A stretch of DNA of 64,000 nucleotides from Jackrogersella multiformis (lineage: Eukaryota; Ascomycota; Sordariomycetes; Xylariales; Hypoxylaceae): NCBI GenBank assembly GCA_902806575.1, contig CADCXD010000001.1, positions 992,001 through 1,056,000 of the forward strand, in the 5' to 3' direction. Position 1 is the first letter of the stretch; the number at the start of each line of letters is the position of its first letter. The position numbers and the translations under genes were made by a program. The notes under the pieces were generated by a model. That model worked only from the letters and a program-made list of their open reading frames with translations. It made no database searches and was not told the origin of the DNA. Below are positions 32,601-44,127 of the stretch, piece after piece.

Positions 32601-34376
32601 GAATATGTTCCGCAACGTGAAGAGGGGTAGAATGGCAGTTGTCGATTCGAAAACCCGCAAAGTACTTTGCTAGCATGCGGGCATAACTCGTCATGTGTTC
32701 CCACAGCCACGGACTATCGTCAGGTCCATTGCCGTAACGGAGCTTGACACAGTCGCCCCAGACGATGACTTCGCGTCGCAAGTACACACGCGAGTCGGGC
32801 CCAGCATTGTCTACTAGGGCATTGCCAGCCCAAACCCAGCCGTTGTTGATGAGAACCAAGTCTTCAGCTTGAAATTTATCGGAAGCTTCCGCCTTGTTTA
32901 GACGAGTGAAGTACGTTTCGATCAGAGGATTCTTCTCGTCGATAGGACCAAGGTTTGGTCCATGCTCGTCGAGGCGGACATACTTGATCCTGTTGAATAG
33001 TTGCTGTAGAATTTCGCCGATCTCCTTGTTATACTCCTCGTAGAACGGAACATTGACCACTTCCAAGATCTGGACTATTTTCGAGCGAATAGCTGCCTCA
33101 TCTGCCTCGCCCCTATACTTGCCAAACAATGTGGCAATCAACCCGGCCAAGATAGCAGGGTCAGTACGTCGTCGAAAGCGTTCACCAAGCCTATCATTTC
33201 CAACCAGGCCATTCTGAACTAGATACTTGGCTTGATCCTCGATTTTACCCTCTTTGAGCTTATCAAGTTCACAGCTAGGCGATCCTTGGGGTATATGCAG
33301 TTTTCCGGCAGCCCAGGATTCAACTCCAGCATCGACGTCCCTATCGACATCAAGTGTATAGTATTCCCAAAGACGGATCTCGGAAACAACATGCTTTTTG
33401 ATACCGTCCATCACTTTGATAAGATCGCCAGCGGTTGAAATCTCTTTGGGATATTCCAACTCCTCTAGCTTAGAGCCGAAGACCAGGAGCTGGGTGTCGA
33501 GAACATAGGCTGACTCTAGCCAGGGCGCGGTAGTCAGGTTATATCCAGCCTCGGGATGTTCAAGAAGCCACTTGCTGTTATTTGCGGTGTGATTTAGAAC
33601 TATGTCGGTCAGACTGAGAAGTGAGTGATTGTGTTCCAAACTATCTACCATCTGCTTTACGTCTTTATCTCCCTGGGGGAAACACTTTGGATCCCATCCA
33701 AGCTGGTCATATAGACTGTATGGAGAGTTCGAGGCTCCGCGAACTTGGAGGGGCGTAAAATGGATCATGTTATACCCGCGGCCACTGATCCCCCGCAGAT
33801 GGTTCTCCCAACCGGAAGGATATTTTCCCATGAACTTGCTGATCACGGAGAATATAGACAATGCTTGTAACGGCAGTGGGCGGCCGTCCAGCGATAATCT
33901 AGGAGCAACATCGATGTAGTATAGTGGCGTCTTTTTGGGTTCTACCGAGGCTGATGTGTTCAAGCTTGTGTTCGAGTCTGGAGTAGAAGATAGCTGGGGC
34001 AGTTCAGCATAGGTGGTATAAAAGGCGAAAGCGCCAGCTTCGTAGACAGGAATGGAGATTTCAATAGTTCGGTTGAAGTCAGGGTCCAGTCTAAAAACGC
34101 GGTTATTAAGACAGTCGCAGGATCTATGAACAAGCAGCTAGCCTACTTGTACTCGCGGAAAACATTTCTACGAAATTCATCTCCCCGATCAGGGATGTTG
34201 ACCCATAAACTGCCTTGCCGGCATATAGAAGAGGTGCCCTCAATGGTGAATCGTATTATTATAGGGTCGTTAGAGGTTGGAGCCAGGTAAATGTACTCTC
34301 CCGAGACGTCGGGAGCACCATTGTCCTTCAGAGGCAAAATATAAACCTCATTTGAGGTAAGTATCCGGGGGATCAT
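29662..34376 (-). CDS. Glycogen debranching enzyme
   Basis: A bifunctional cytosolic enzyme that removes glycogen branches: the N-terminal 4-alpha-glucanotransferase moves maltotriosyl units and the C-terminal amylo-alpha-1,6-glucosidase (GH133) frees the branch glucose. Two exons on the minus strand (34147-34376 and 29662-34090, intron 56 bp) encode 1552 residues, the usual length for fungal Gdb1. Exon 1 encodes the beta-rich start (VYILPLKDNG, FTIEGTSSICRQG). The transferase half shows YNMIHFTPLQ, DIVLNHTANNS and FAGFRIDNCHSTPLHV with the catalytic Asp, then YVVAELFTGSEE with the acid/base Glu. The glucosidase half shows WGRDVFISLRGLYLGTGRF, FGGNQFNCGTWMDKMG, and GPEWLWPTGFFLRALL near the C-terminus. 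All expected blocks are present and uninterrupted. Start choice: the only ATG that precedes the conserved N-terminal motif in frame. Confidence 0.97.
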
Positions 34377-34948
34377 GATGTCCAGTTCCCGATTCTTAGA
34401 ATGTCAAAATTCCGATGCAACCAAGTGGTCAAGTGGTCAAAAGTGGGTAGGTTCAGTCAGGTATGTATTCAGTAGCGAAATAAAGTCCGAAATGGAGTCT
34501 TGCGTTGTAAGCAAAAGTAGTATCAAACAGGACAGGAGCAAACAGAAGGGTCCATGATTCATAAAAAAGAAACAAGACAAGCAAACGAGAGAAAGGACAA
34601 AATAGGGCTAAAAGGTCGTCAAGCAAAAGAATAGACTGTGGGACGATGTGTCGATATGTGAATCGTCTATCCAGAGATGGAAAAAAAAGCGAAGTGGGAT
34701 GAATGCAGGATGATTGTGGCAGATCGTTCGTAGAGGTGGGTAATGGCGGTATAGCGGGGCTTCGGAAAGCTACAGTGCGTCAGTGCTCCACTTTAGCCCA
34801 CCTGGCGCATCCTAGCTTGCTGGTGCGTGCTGCCCGTGCTACCTGCAACTTCCAGCCCTAGAGGTGCTTGCCGATGCGACTTATAGAAAGGTACCTGGAT
34901 ACCTTCCGTATGACGTAAGGAATAAATGCTTCATGCTTTGTGTGGACC
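34377..34948. other. Debranching-enzyme promoter region
   Basis: A 572-bp spacer upstream of the debranching enzyme and downstream of the next minus-strand gene. No gene or clear motif is seen. Confidence 0.5.
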
Positions 34949-36316
34949 CTAGCCACAACCAGCACTTGTACTATCCTTATTCCTAGAACAGCAACTCCAT
35001 TTCTCTACCGTCTCATAATCTTCCTCATGCGTCCATCGTCCCGAAGTTCTTATAGTAACGGTATTTAGGCTTCCTCGGTGAACTATATATATGAATAACG
35101 TTAGCGATATCTAAAATTTCATTTTATAACTTTACTTACCTGGGTTGCTTCGACATGAGGTCATAGTGACTTTGTTCAAGTCAAATTCTTTACCACAATG
35201 TCGACAACGACGAAGATCTGGTGGCGGCGGAAGTGGAGGACGAGGAAGAATGTGGGAACGAACAGGATTGGCCATGGGGAAGGATCGTAGCTGAGGTCTA
35301 GATTGGGATCTAGTATGGGGTCTAGAAGGAGGAGCACGAAGGCGGAAGGAGCGACGTCCAGCTCGAGGAGAATCTATTCGAGCTCTTTTCGTCTCTTTGC
35401 CGTCTTTCGCATCTGCCTCTGCCTCCGCCTCCGCCTCCGCCTCCGCCTCCGCCTCCGCCTCTACCTCCTCCTCCGTATGCCTCCTTTTCCCCCTTATCAA
35501 CCTCCCAGTGCCTCGCCTTGGTCCAGGGGCATGCTTGTCGGACTGTCCTGCATGCATGGTATCACCCCCTGACACTTGCATCGGTGCTAATTGCCACGAT
35601 GCAAAAGGGTCCTCGGCATTGTTGGTACCAGGACTCCACCTGGAGCGAGTACTATATGGGCCAGCCCATGACCTTGACATACCCCGTGCCCGCGCCTGTG
35701 CTCTGCCCCGACCTCTGCCTCGGCGTGACCCTTCCACAGGTCGACTCTCAGTCATGGGTAGCTCTGACTGGTTATTGTCTTTCTCCAGAGTTGCTGGAGG
35801 TTGGAAGTCGGTGGAGGCAGCCGATGTTTTTGGCGACTTATCATCAACGGTTGCCACATCACATGATTGATCTTCTATCCGCGCTGGTACGGAGGGAGGA
35901 GTAAACTTGCCGTTAGCAAGCGTCAAATCGCTAGCTTTACCGTTTGTCGACTTTGGGGTCATGGATGAGTGGACCTTGGCATTCTCAGATGAAGAAATGG
36001 TATTTTCATCATCTGATGACGACAACTCTGTGAGATCGACGAAGGAAGCTTTCTTAGGTGTAGGTGCGCTTGATCCGTCATCTGAGGATGTGTCTGAGGG
36101 CAATTCTGTCAAATCAATGATACAGGCTTTCTCCGGGATATGAGTGCTATTTTCATCATCTGTAGACGCGTCTAGTGGCTTTGGCGATGAAGGGGGGAGG
36201 TCTTTAGTGAGGGTTGGGGCATCGTATTGGCGAGAAGCCTCAGCTTCTACCGGAGATGTAGATGGCTTTGGTTCTGCCACACCATCTACCTTGACTGTAG
36301 ACTTGTCGGAAGCCAT
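34949..36316 (-). CDS. Low-complexity protein with two SUMO-interaction-like motifs and a cysteine-rich tail
   Basis: Function not recognised. Two exons on the minus strand (35140-36316 and 34949-35082, intron 57 bp) encode 436 residues. Without splicing the frame ends just past the donor; the second exon supplies the tail. Residues 66-75 (IIDLTELPSD) and 92-105 (FVDLTELSSSDDEN) are near-identical hydrophobic-DLT motifs followed by acidic/Ser stretches, classical in form for SUMO-interacting motifs and apparently duplicated. A basic RGRGRGRA patch, an EA dipeptide run of about nine units, and Arg/Ser/Pro-rich segments suggest a disordered nuclear protein. The tail has CRHCGKEF, TSCRSNP, then after the intron a His, WSCC and GCG, reminiscent of CHORD or similar zinc-binding modules. 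Start: MASDKS has ATC before and G after ATG; upstream in-frame ATGs extend the frame by 41 codons. Confidence 0.75.
35407..35460. repeat. GCCTCC coding microsatellite
   Basis: About eight tandem copies of a six-base unit, read on the minus strand as a Glu-Ala run inside the low-complexity gene. Confidence 0.9.
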
Positions 36317-37511
36317 GATGTCAAGCATGAAATGGTCCAAGAGAATAAAGCTTGTTGAATGATCCAATAAGTTGTTGAGAAATGGGTGCGAATAGAGAAT
36401 GCGTGTTTGGGAGAAGAAGTAAACAATAGAAAGGTACAATTCAATTGTGTTTTGTTATGGTTGAAAGTATTGTACCTAATGTAGAGGAATTGTCAACAGA
36501 GAAAAATAAAAAGGTGAGTTACTACGATTGAAAGTACCTTAGGTAGGTAAGGTCATTAAAAGGACATTGCTTGGTGAAAAGTAGGAGTGGGCTTGACGGC
36601 CACCCGACCAGTAGACGAGCTACGTACCTGGTATCCAAGACCCTTGGGCTTCGAAGTTACCCGGGAGACGACAGTGAAATACTAAATAGCCTCTGGCAAC
36701 CTGTCCTTCTGGTACCTTTACTCTGCAATTTGACCAAAATAAGGATCCATCTCTGGTGCCTTCTTCTCCCCTGAAGGATACCCGAGTCACGATCCCTAAT
36801 GTATCTAGGTACCTAGGTATATATATGGCTACCGCCTTACAACGCGCTTTCCGTGAGTCACGCAGGTATTTACTTAGGTAGGTGCCATAATACATGAACT
36901 TAGAGTTCGATGTTGTTTACGCGTGGAATATGTCACATACAAAGGGACAACGCGAAGCCAACGCGTCTCCCGCGTCACGTTCCTTATTGATACTTCTCAA
37001 CTTTAAATCGACACCAACCCATTAGGTATCATATAATACCTAGGTACTACAAGGTATTTTCCTGTTGTTGTCTGATTGATTTGTACTGTCACTCTGTCAA
37101 ACTTTCAAAACCTCAATATCTCCGAGGTAATGGGACCAAATATTAGATTACGATCAAGGGGTATTCCGTAGAGGAGCTTATATATCTCGCCGGCAACGTT
37201 TATAATATATGTCCAAACCCTCCATTGATTCGAGATGGAATATGAAATGATAAATGCAAGTGTTTCTCTTTCCTACGCTTTCAAATTTGGGCAAGGGCTA
37301 TCTACACAACTGGTGGACTAGACAGCATGTTTAACCTAACAGATAGAGCAGGTCATATATCTTGTATTATTTTGTATAGCAATACATAGTAGGAACTAGA
37401 TGAAATAGCGAGCATAACCACATCATCATATCGTTGTCTATATCTCGTGCAAGCGCACACCCTAATTTATCTACCGCGCTCGACATCTATGAAAATACGG
37501 CATCGCACCGC
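36317..37511. other. Gene-free spacer
   Basis: Promoter side of the SIM-containing gene and 3' side of the permease gene. CCTAGG-type motifs lie near 36809-36817 and 37040-37047. No gene is supported. Confidence 0.5.
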
Positions 37512-39389
37512 CTATTCCTTCTTGTCAAACGTCTCCCGTGCCAGAGAAAGTTCGCCACTGCCATCGTCGGCATCAGTTTGGAACTCCGTAAGGATAACTC
37601 CGAGTCTTGCCGCTTCCTTGGAGGTGAAGGTACCGTAAATGTCAACTTCGTCGTACTCTCCCATTCCCGCAACAGGGAATAGTTTGCTAAGGACGACAAA
37701 GATAGTTCCGCTGAGAAAGAAACCTAAATTGGGATGTAAGGTTAGAAATTGACAGTGTACTCTTACTCATAGGACGCCAGTCACACTCACCAAATAAGAA
37801 GGCTATATAGTATAGCTCTGTCAAAGCCCTAGGGGCGCTTGTGTCCTGAGTAACAGTAGCGACAAGGCCGCCGATGGTTGGAATCCAACCGCAAATCCAC
37901 GAGACGATAGCCCGCCAATTAACACCGTTCCAGTACCAGTAGGAGGAGTCCTTCGTGGAGTACAGGTGGCTCAGGCGGATGTTGCCTTTACGTAGGATGT
38001 AAAAGTCGGCTGCCATGATGCCAATTACCGGCGCTAGGAAGACGGAAAACGAGCTAAGGACCTGGATGAAAGTGGTTGCCCTGTTCACAAGCTGCCAGGG
38101 CTGGACAACCCATGCGGCGACAAAAGTTATGATGGCGCCTCTTCGGATGTTAATATAGTGAGGCCATAGCCCTGCCAGATCTATGCCGCCGGCGACTGCG
38201 TTGCCGCAGATGTTCTCGAACATGCTAGTCAGTCCAAATCCAAAGGCAAGAAAGAACACGCCAGCTCGAGATGCCGAGGACCCATTCCCGTTATCCATCA
38301 TCTTCATTAGAAGGTCCGGCGGATTCCAATATACCTCGCCGTAGATTTTCTGGGCCGCGCTGGTAGTTACTAAGCCGATGAGGCATACGAGGACGCCGGT
38401 GATCCATCCTGAAGTAACCGTTCCAATCACGTAAGATCTCCTGTTTTTCGCATACCGCGAGAAATCAGAGCCGTTAGTAATACCTGCGGTGACGCCACCA
38501 ACTGTCTGGTTAATACTAGCCATTATAATCCAAGATATGCTCCAGGCCGAACCCTCAGGAAGAGCTACGCCAGTGTTCATAAGGGGGCCGACACCCTTGG
38601 CGGTCGCTAATGCCCATATCATCATAGCAAGCATGCCAAGAGCAGTGTAGATGGATGTAAATAGAAACGGAATCTTGAAGCTCTCGGGACGGATCCACAG
38701 TAGTGGTGTAGACAAGAACCAGAAGACAATGAAGCCGACAAATTGATCGCCGGTGGCTGGTACGCTGTCAGGCAAGAAATTTCGCATATTGGCGTATGAC
38801 GGCCAGATCGCGGTTATGCATACGGCAAAGAGTCGTCCACCGTTCCAACATTGAATGGCATTCCAGATGAAGTTGAGCAGGATCCGCTGTAGCAAAGGGA
38901 TGTAACTAGCTCGCATGCCCCAGGTGAAACGATTCTGGATGGTGAAGCCGATGTGCCATCGTAAACCGCACCAAGCAATTAGAGTCGCGAAGGCTGCTAT
39001 TAGAAACCGGCCGATGACAATTATCATCATAGCCTGGGGAACGGATAAGCCTTGTGCTACACGGAGGTATTAGGTGGGAGCAATCAAGAGCTAGGTATTA
39101 GCTAGGAGGCTTACTCAAGAAACTACTTGGAGTCTGCCAGTTCGTGATGTTTAACGACGACAAGGTCCAAAAACCAAAGAAATGGAACCACCCTAATTAC
39201 GTTATAAATATAATTGAGCTCTTGTGGGTTATAAAGATTCACAGACTTACCCCATGTTCTTCGGCTCGGTGGCAAAGGAATCAAGTCACGATTGCTCCAT
39301 TGATCGGTTTGCTCATGTTGAGTCTCATCGCCGTGTAGGCGGACCTTCTCCCTGATGCTGTCGAACCGGGATCTTAAACCAACAACCAT
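37512..39389 (-). CDS. NCS1 permease (uracil/allantoin/hydantoin transporter family)
   Basis: A plasma-membrane nucleobase:cation symporter-1 protein, twelve helices, importing uracil, allantoin, hydantoins or related ring compounds. Four exons on the minus strand (39251-39389, 39115-39192, 37791-39056, 37512-37723), introns 59, 58 and 67 bp, encode 564 residues. Motifs: DQWSNRDLIPLPPSRRTWG before TM1, NITNWQTPSSFL across the second exon, QGLSVPQAMM, FTWGMRASYIPLLQR, ITNGSDFSRYA, FEN..GNAVAGGIDLAG, and FIQVLSSFSVFLAPVIGIMAADFY. These fit the fungal Fur-like NCS1 group. The last exon supplies the final helix (FFLSGTIFVVLSKLF) and a charged cytosolic tail. It lies divergently to the hydantoinase-DUF917 fusion; the bacterial hydantoin importer Mhp1 also belongs to NCS1, so a hydantoin-type substrate is plausible but inferred. 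Confidence 0.93.
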
Positions 39390-40450
39390 CGTTGGGGTTA
39401 TCGTTGATTCTACATAACACGAATCAAGTGATCCGGGACGCAGCGAGGTTCGAATGCGGCCTTGCTAGGTAATATACATCTGACGGGATTATTCTGCATG
39501 CAAGAGCGCATGCCACCACCCGAATCGAATGCCACACTACGGGTACAGGGCATTACATGACACAAAGCTTGGGTCGGATCGGGGATCCATTATGAGATAA
39601 CAGGCAGCCCTGGAGGATATGGTCGCCGTGGCGTGGCTGCGTGGGATTTGATACATACCTAGGTAGGTATGTATGTAGATAATACATGGTAGATCTATCA
39701 ATCCAACCCGGCCAATACATAGACAGAACTGGTAGAGTTACCCTGTGGAGGGTAATAAGGAGTGTAACAAGAAGAGTAACAAGGAAAAGGTAGGTCTAGG
39801 TATCTAGGTAAGTTCTTTGGTTACATCTTGGTCATGATAGGCATCGTCCGTTATCAGACTAATCTTATCTGATCCGATGATATTCCTTGCCAAGGCTGCC
39901 AAGCGATCCACTCAGCCACTGTGCTGTGTCCACTGTAGCGTCGGGGTGGATTCACTAACAGATCTTCCTCGGCCCTCCACCTAGGAATATCCATGGATAT
40001 CCAGTGGCAGCAGCAGCGTAGGTGGTAACACTTACCTAACATTTCTACATAGCTGCATAGGTAGGTAGTCGCTTCGAAAATATTAAAACCTTAGAAATAT
40101 AAAGTCACAATGCTAGCGGCATTCGATCTTCCATTTCCCCCTCCCCTCCCCGTCCTGCCGTTTCGAGGAAGAGCTAGGTAGGTACGTACGCAAGCAAGCA
40201 AGCAACCAAGCAACCAAGTAGCTAGGGCCGAAGCCGGCGTCGGTAGGAATATACCGAATAGGTGACGAGCGTCGCTTACCTAGCTGCCTAGGTAGGGAGG
40301 TAGGTAGAGATACTTCTATACATGTCCGGCCGCAGTTGAACGACATATGACTTGGTCCTGGTCATAGCGAACTTGATAGCGAACCTGTCCGAACATATCC
40401 CCTGGATACAACCCCTTTCTTTCAGAAGATAAAAGAAAGGAAAAAAGAAA
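39390..40450. promoter_or_regulatory. Divergent promoter with GATA sites, permease / hydantoinase
   Basis: A 1061-bp shared upstream region. HGATAR matches, the binding consensus of AreA/NIT2 nitrogen regulators, occur at 39595, 39677, 39695 (reverse), 39835, 39851 (reverse), 39865 (reverse), 40374 and 40427. The 39835-39870 group of three fits the paired-site preference of NIT2. It also contains CCTAGG-type palindromes (39657-39670, 40283-40312) and a CAAG/CAAC microsatellite (about 40190-40218). Confidence 0.6.
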
Positions 40451-43400
40451 ATGGGTTCTACCGTCGAGTCCAACAAAACATTGCGCATCGGTGTCGATGT
40501 TGGCGGCACCAATACCGATGGTGTCGTCCTCGACCCGTCTCGTGCTCTGGACCCGGACAAGGGCATCGTCGCTTGGCACAAGGCTCCGACCACTACAAAC
40601 CCGAGTCTCGGTATCAACGATGCCATCACCACCATGTTCAAGACCGCCGGCATCAGCCCGGACCAGGTCGCCAGTGTCACCATTGGAACCACTCACTTCG
40701 TCAACGCCGTCGTCGAGAGGGATGCCGCGCGATTGACCAAGGTGGCTGTTCTGCGCCTCTGCGGTCCCTTCTCTAAGCACGCTCCGCCCTGCGTCGATTG
40801 GCCTGATGATATGCGTGAGCTCATCCTTGGCCATCACGCCCTCCTAAAAGGCGGCTTGGAGGTCGACGGGTATCTCATTTCTGCCATCGACGAGAGTGAG
40901 ATTAAAGAGCAATGCGCCATTATTCGAGAAAAGGGAATCAACAGTGTAGTCGTAAACGGCGTCTTCAGCCCCATCGACACCGTCGAGCAACAAGAGGAGC
41001 GCGCGGCAGCTATTATCCGTGCTGAGATTCCTGGATGCGATGTTGTCTGTTCCAAGGAAGTCGCCAATCTAGGGTTTATAGAGCGTGAGAATGCCGCTAT
41101 ATTGAACGCTTCCATCCTTGCCTTCGCTCGTAAGACCATCCGCTCGTTCCAAGAGCCGGTCAAGCGCCTAGGCCTACACTGTCCCGTATTCATTACGCAA
41201 AATGACGGTACAATCCTATCTGGTGATATGGCGGCAAGGCTGCCTATCCGAACTTTCTCTAGCGGTCCCACCAACAGTATGCGTGGCGCCGCTTTTCTGG
41301 TACAGAGTGAGCTAGATGAGGCAATCATGGTCGTTGACATCGGTGGCACGACTACCGACGTGGGCCTTTTGCTCGCGAACGGTTTCCCGCGCCAGCAGGC
41401 TGCATATAGCGACTTGGCGGGAGTTCGGATGAACTTTTCATGCCCGGACGTCAAAAGCATTGGTCTTGGTGGTGGCTCCATCGTTCGAGACGGGGATACA
41501 TTGACTGTAGGCCCGGACAGTGTCGGCTATAAGATCACCGAAGAAGCTTTAGTGTTCGGTGGCAGCGTTCTTACTACTACTGATTGTACGGTGTTAGCGG
41601 ATAGCGCGGTCGATATCGGGAATAGAGAATTAGTGAAAGCCGCGTTAGACGACGAAGGAATCGCAAAATATAAGGCCGTCGTAAAGCGTAAGATCGAAAA
41701 GATCATTGATACGATGAAGACATCACCGGAAGACATTCCCGTGCTTCTCGTAGGAGGTGGCGCGGTGATTGCCCCAGATGAGTTAAAGGGAGCGAGCAAG
41801 GTGATCAAGCCGAAGTGGTCAGGAGTCGCGAATGCCATCGGAGCTGCAATTGCGAGAGTCAGTGCCGTTGTCGATACGGTAAAATCTACAGAGTCCAAAT
41901 CTATGCAACAGATACTAGATGAGATCTGTCAGGACGCCATTGAACGGGCCGTGGCGAACGGTGCATCAAGGTCAACCGTCAAGGTCGTAGAAATGGATAC
42001 TCTGCCTTTACCAGTACCTTCCCCCTATTCTCCTATCTATATAAATATCTACTAATGCCAATATTAGTATATAGCAAACAAATCACGGTTCACCGTACGA
42101 GCTGCGGGAGACCTTGATTACTCACGAACAGATTTCGCAACGCTCCACTTCGAAGACTCGTCTACAGAAACGGATAACCAAATGGATGAATACGAAAAGG
42201 CTACTAGGATTCCCGAGAAAAAGACGAAGCCACAGCCTAAGGATGAAATTGACATCGACAGTTACAAACCTACCGTTAAAGATCGCGTCTGGTATATCAA
42301 TGAGACGGACCTCGACTGGATTACGATCGGCTGCTACATCATGGGGACCGGCGGCGGTGGCAGCCCCTACGCGTCCATGATCCGACTGCGGCAGATGATT
42401 CGCAGAGGCGACGTGGTTCGTGTCGTGAACCCGGACGACTTACCCGACGACGCGGCGGTCGCAACTGGCGGCCATGCTGGCTCGCCCACCGTTGGGATAG
42501 AGAAATTAGCCGGCGACGAAATGACCGAGAGCCAAGTAGAGCTATACAAGATCTGCAACGACACTCCTTCGCATATTATCACGGTAGAAATCGGCGGCGG
42601 GAACGGCCTACAGAGTATGATTATCGGCGCAAGCACGAATATGAACTTGCCGGCTGTGGACGGTGACTGGATGGGTCGGGCGTACCCTACTAAGTGGCAG
42701 ACCACGCCGGTCGTCTTCAATGAGCGGTCCCCGATCTGGTCACCGGTCGCAATGACGGATGGCAACGGAAACGTCGTCGTAGTTCCGAGGTCCACGTCGG
42801 ACCTGCAGGTAGAGCGTATACTTCGCGCGGCGCTGAGCCAGATGGGCTCGAGTGTGGGATTCGCCGATCCACCCGTGACCGGGTCAGAGTGCAAACGATG
42901 GGCCGTCGAGCACACCCTCTCGCAATCTTGGCGGATCGGCCGCGCGGTTGCGAAGGCGCGCAAAAATAATCGCGTGGATAACGTCGCGGAGACCATCCTG
43001 GCGGAATGCGGAGGGCCCGAAGCGGGCAGGGTATTATGGAAGGGCAAGATCGTGGGCGTGGAACGCACGCTGCGAATGGGCCACGTCTACGGAGAGTGCA
43101 TCATCGAGGGGGCGGATGTTATCGAAGACGAGTCCGCCTCCGGGGTGGGACACGCAGCGGACAAAGACGCCCCCGCGCAGGTGCAATTCCAGGGAAAGAT
43201 CAAGATCCCGTTCAAGAATGAGAACATCGCCGCCATCAGGATATCGCGGTCGGTGGTGGACGGCAAGGTGGTGGAGACAGAAGACGAGGTGCTGGGTCTC
43301 GTGCCCGACCTGATCTCGGTCATCGACGCCCAGAACGGCGAGGCCATCGGCACCCCCGAGTACCGGTACGGACTGCTAGTTATCGTCCTCGGCATCACCG

Positions 43401-43540
43401 CGAGCGAGCGCTGGACTTCGGAGAGGGGCATCGAGATCGGCGGTCCGAACGCCTTCGGCATGAACCATCTGACGTATAAGCCCCTGGGCAAATTCGTTAA
43501 GCCCGTCAGCGTGATTGACGAGTATGATGCTGGCGCGTAG
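40451..43540 (+). CDS. Hydantoinase A / DUF917 (S-Me-THD) fusion protein
   Basis: A probable ATP-dependent hydantoin-ring-opening enzyme fused to a DUF917 domain. Two exons (40451-42013 and 42068-43540, intron 54 bp) encode 1011 residues. The N-terminal half (1-520) is an ASKHA-fold HyuA/oxoprolinase region with phosphate-binding loops IGVDVGGTNTDGVV near the start and VVDIGGTTTDVGLL at about 295-308, plus GLGGGSIV and LLVGGGAVIAP. The splice joins PLP to YIANKSRFTVRAAGDLD. The C-terminal half (about 595-960) starts WYINETDLDWI and IMGTGGGGSPY, with VEIGGGNGLQSM, VDGDWMGRAYP and RMGHVYGECIIEG, the DUF917 signature set. I recall DUF917 as the S-methyl-thiohydantoin desulfurase domain. The pairing suggests two steps on one polypeptide, desulfuration of a thiohydantoin then ATP-driven hydrolysis. 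No signal or TM is seen. Substrate unproven. Confidence 0.92.
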
Positions 43541-44127
43541 AAGATCTTCTGGGTATATATAAAGATTATATACAGGTTACCGCTCACCTAGAGGTATAGA
43601 TATATATGCAACATATATGGTAGCTAACAAGGGACTGGTAAGAATTGAAGGATAGTTAAGAATAAGGAGATAATTCATGATAATTATATATATCTCCGCA
43701 GTACCATTTTCTAGCTACTGTTCATATGTCTAATTTCCAAATACTTTTTTTTTTATAGTTATTCCTGTTCAAATGTGAATCCATAATGTAGGGGGTTAGG
43801 GGAAAGTATGAAGCGGAGCTTTAGAAGCTGACTAATCAAAGACAGGGGTTTATTTTAATGCTTAATCCTCCCCAAGGATTTCCCACCAATTCATAAACTC
43901 AACCTTCACATCACATTTTATTGAATGGCCGCATGTCCACACCAGCCAATGAATTCAAGCATTAGCATCGCAGAAGGGAAAGCCGGTGAAGCTTTACCTT
44001 TCAAACCACCTGCCCAGCGGCGGTTCCTGGCGATAGCACATTCATATTCACAGCACGTCTGTTAATGAATTGACCACCGCTTCGAGACACAAGGGCCCAT
44101 CTAGAGCCATAGCTACCTACCCTCGCA
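43541..44127. other. Spacer between hydantoinase and MFS genes
   Basis: AT-rich with TATATA runs shortly after the hydantoinase stop and a T run (about 43747-43757). No gene is seen. Confidence 0.5.
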
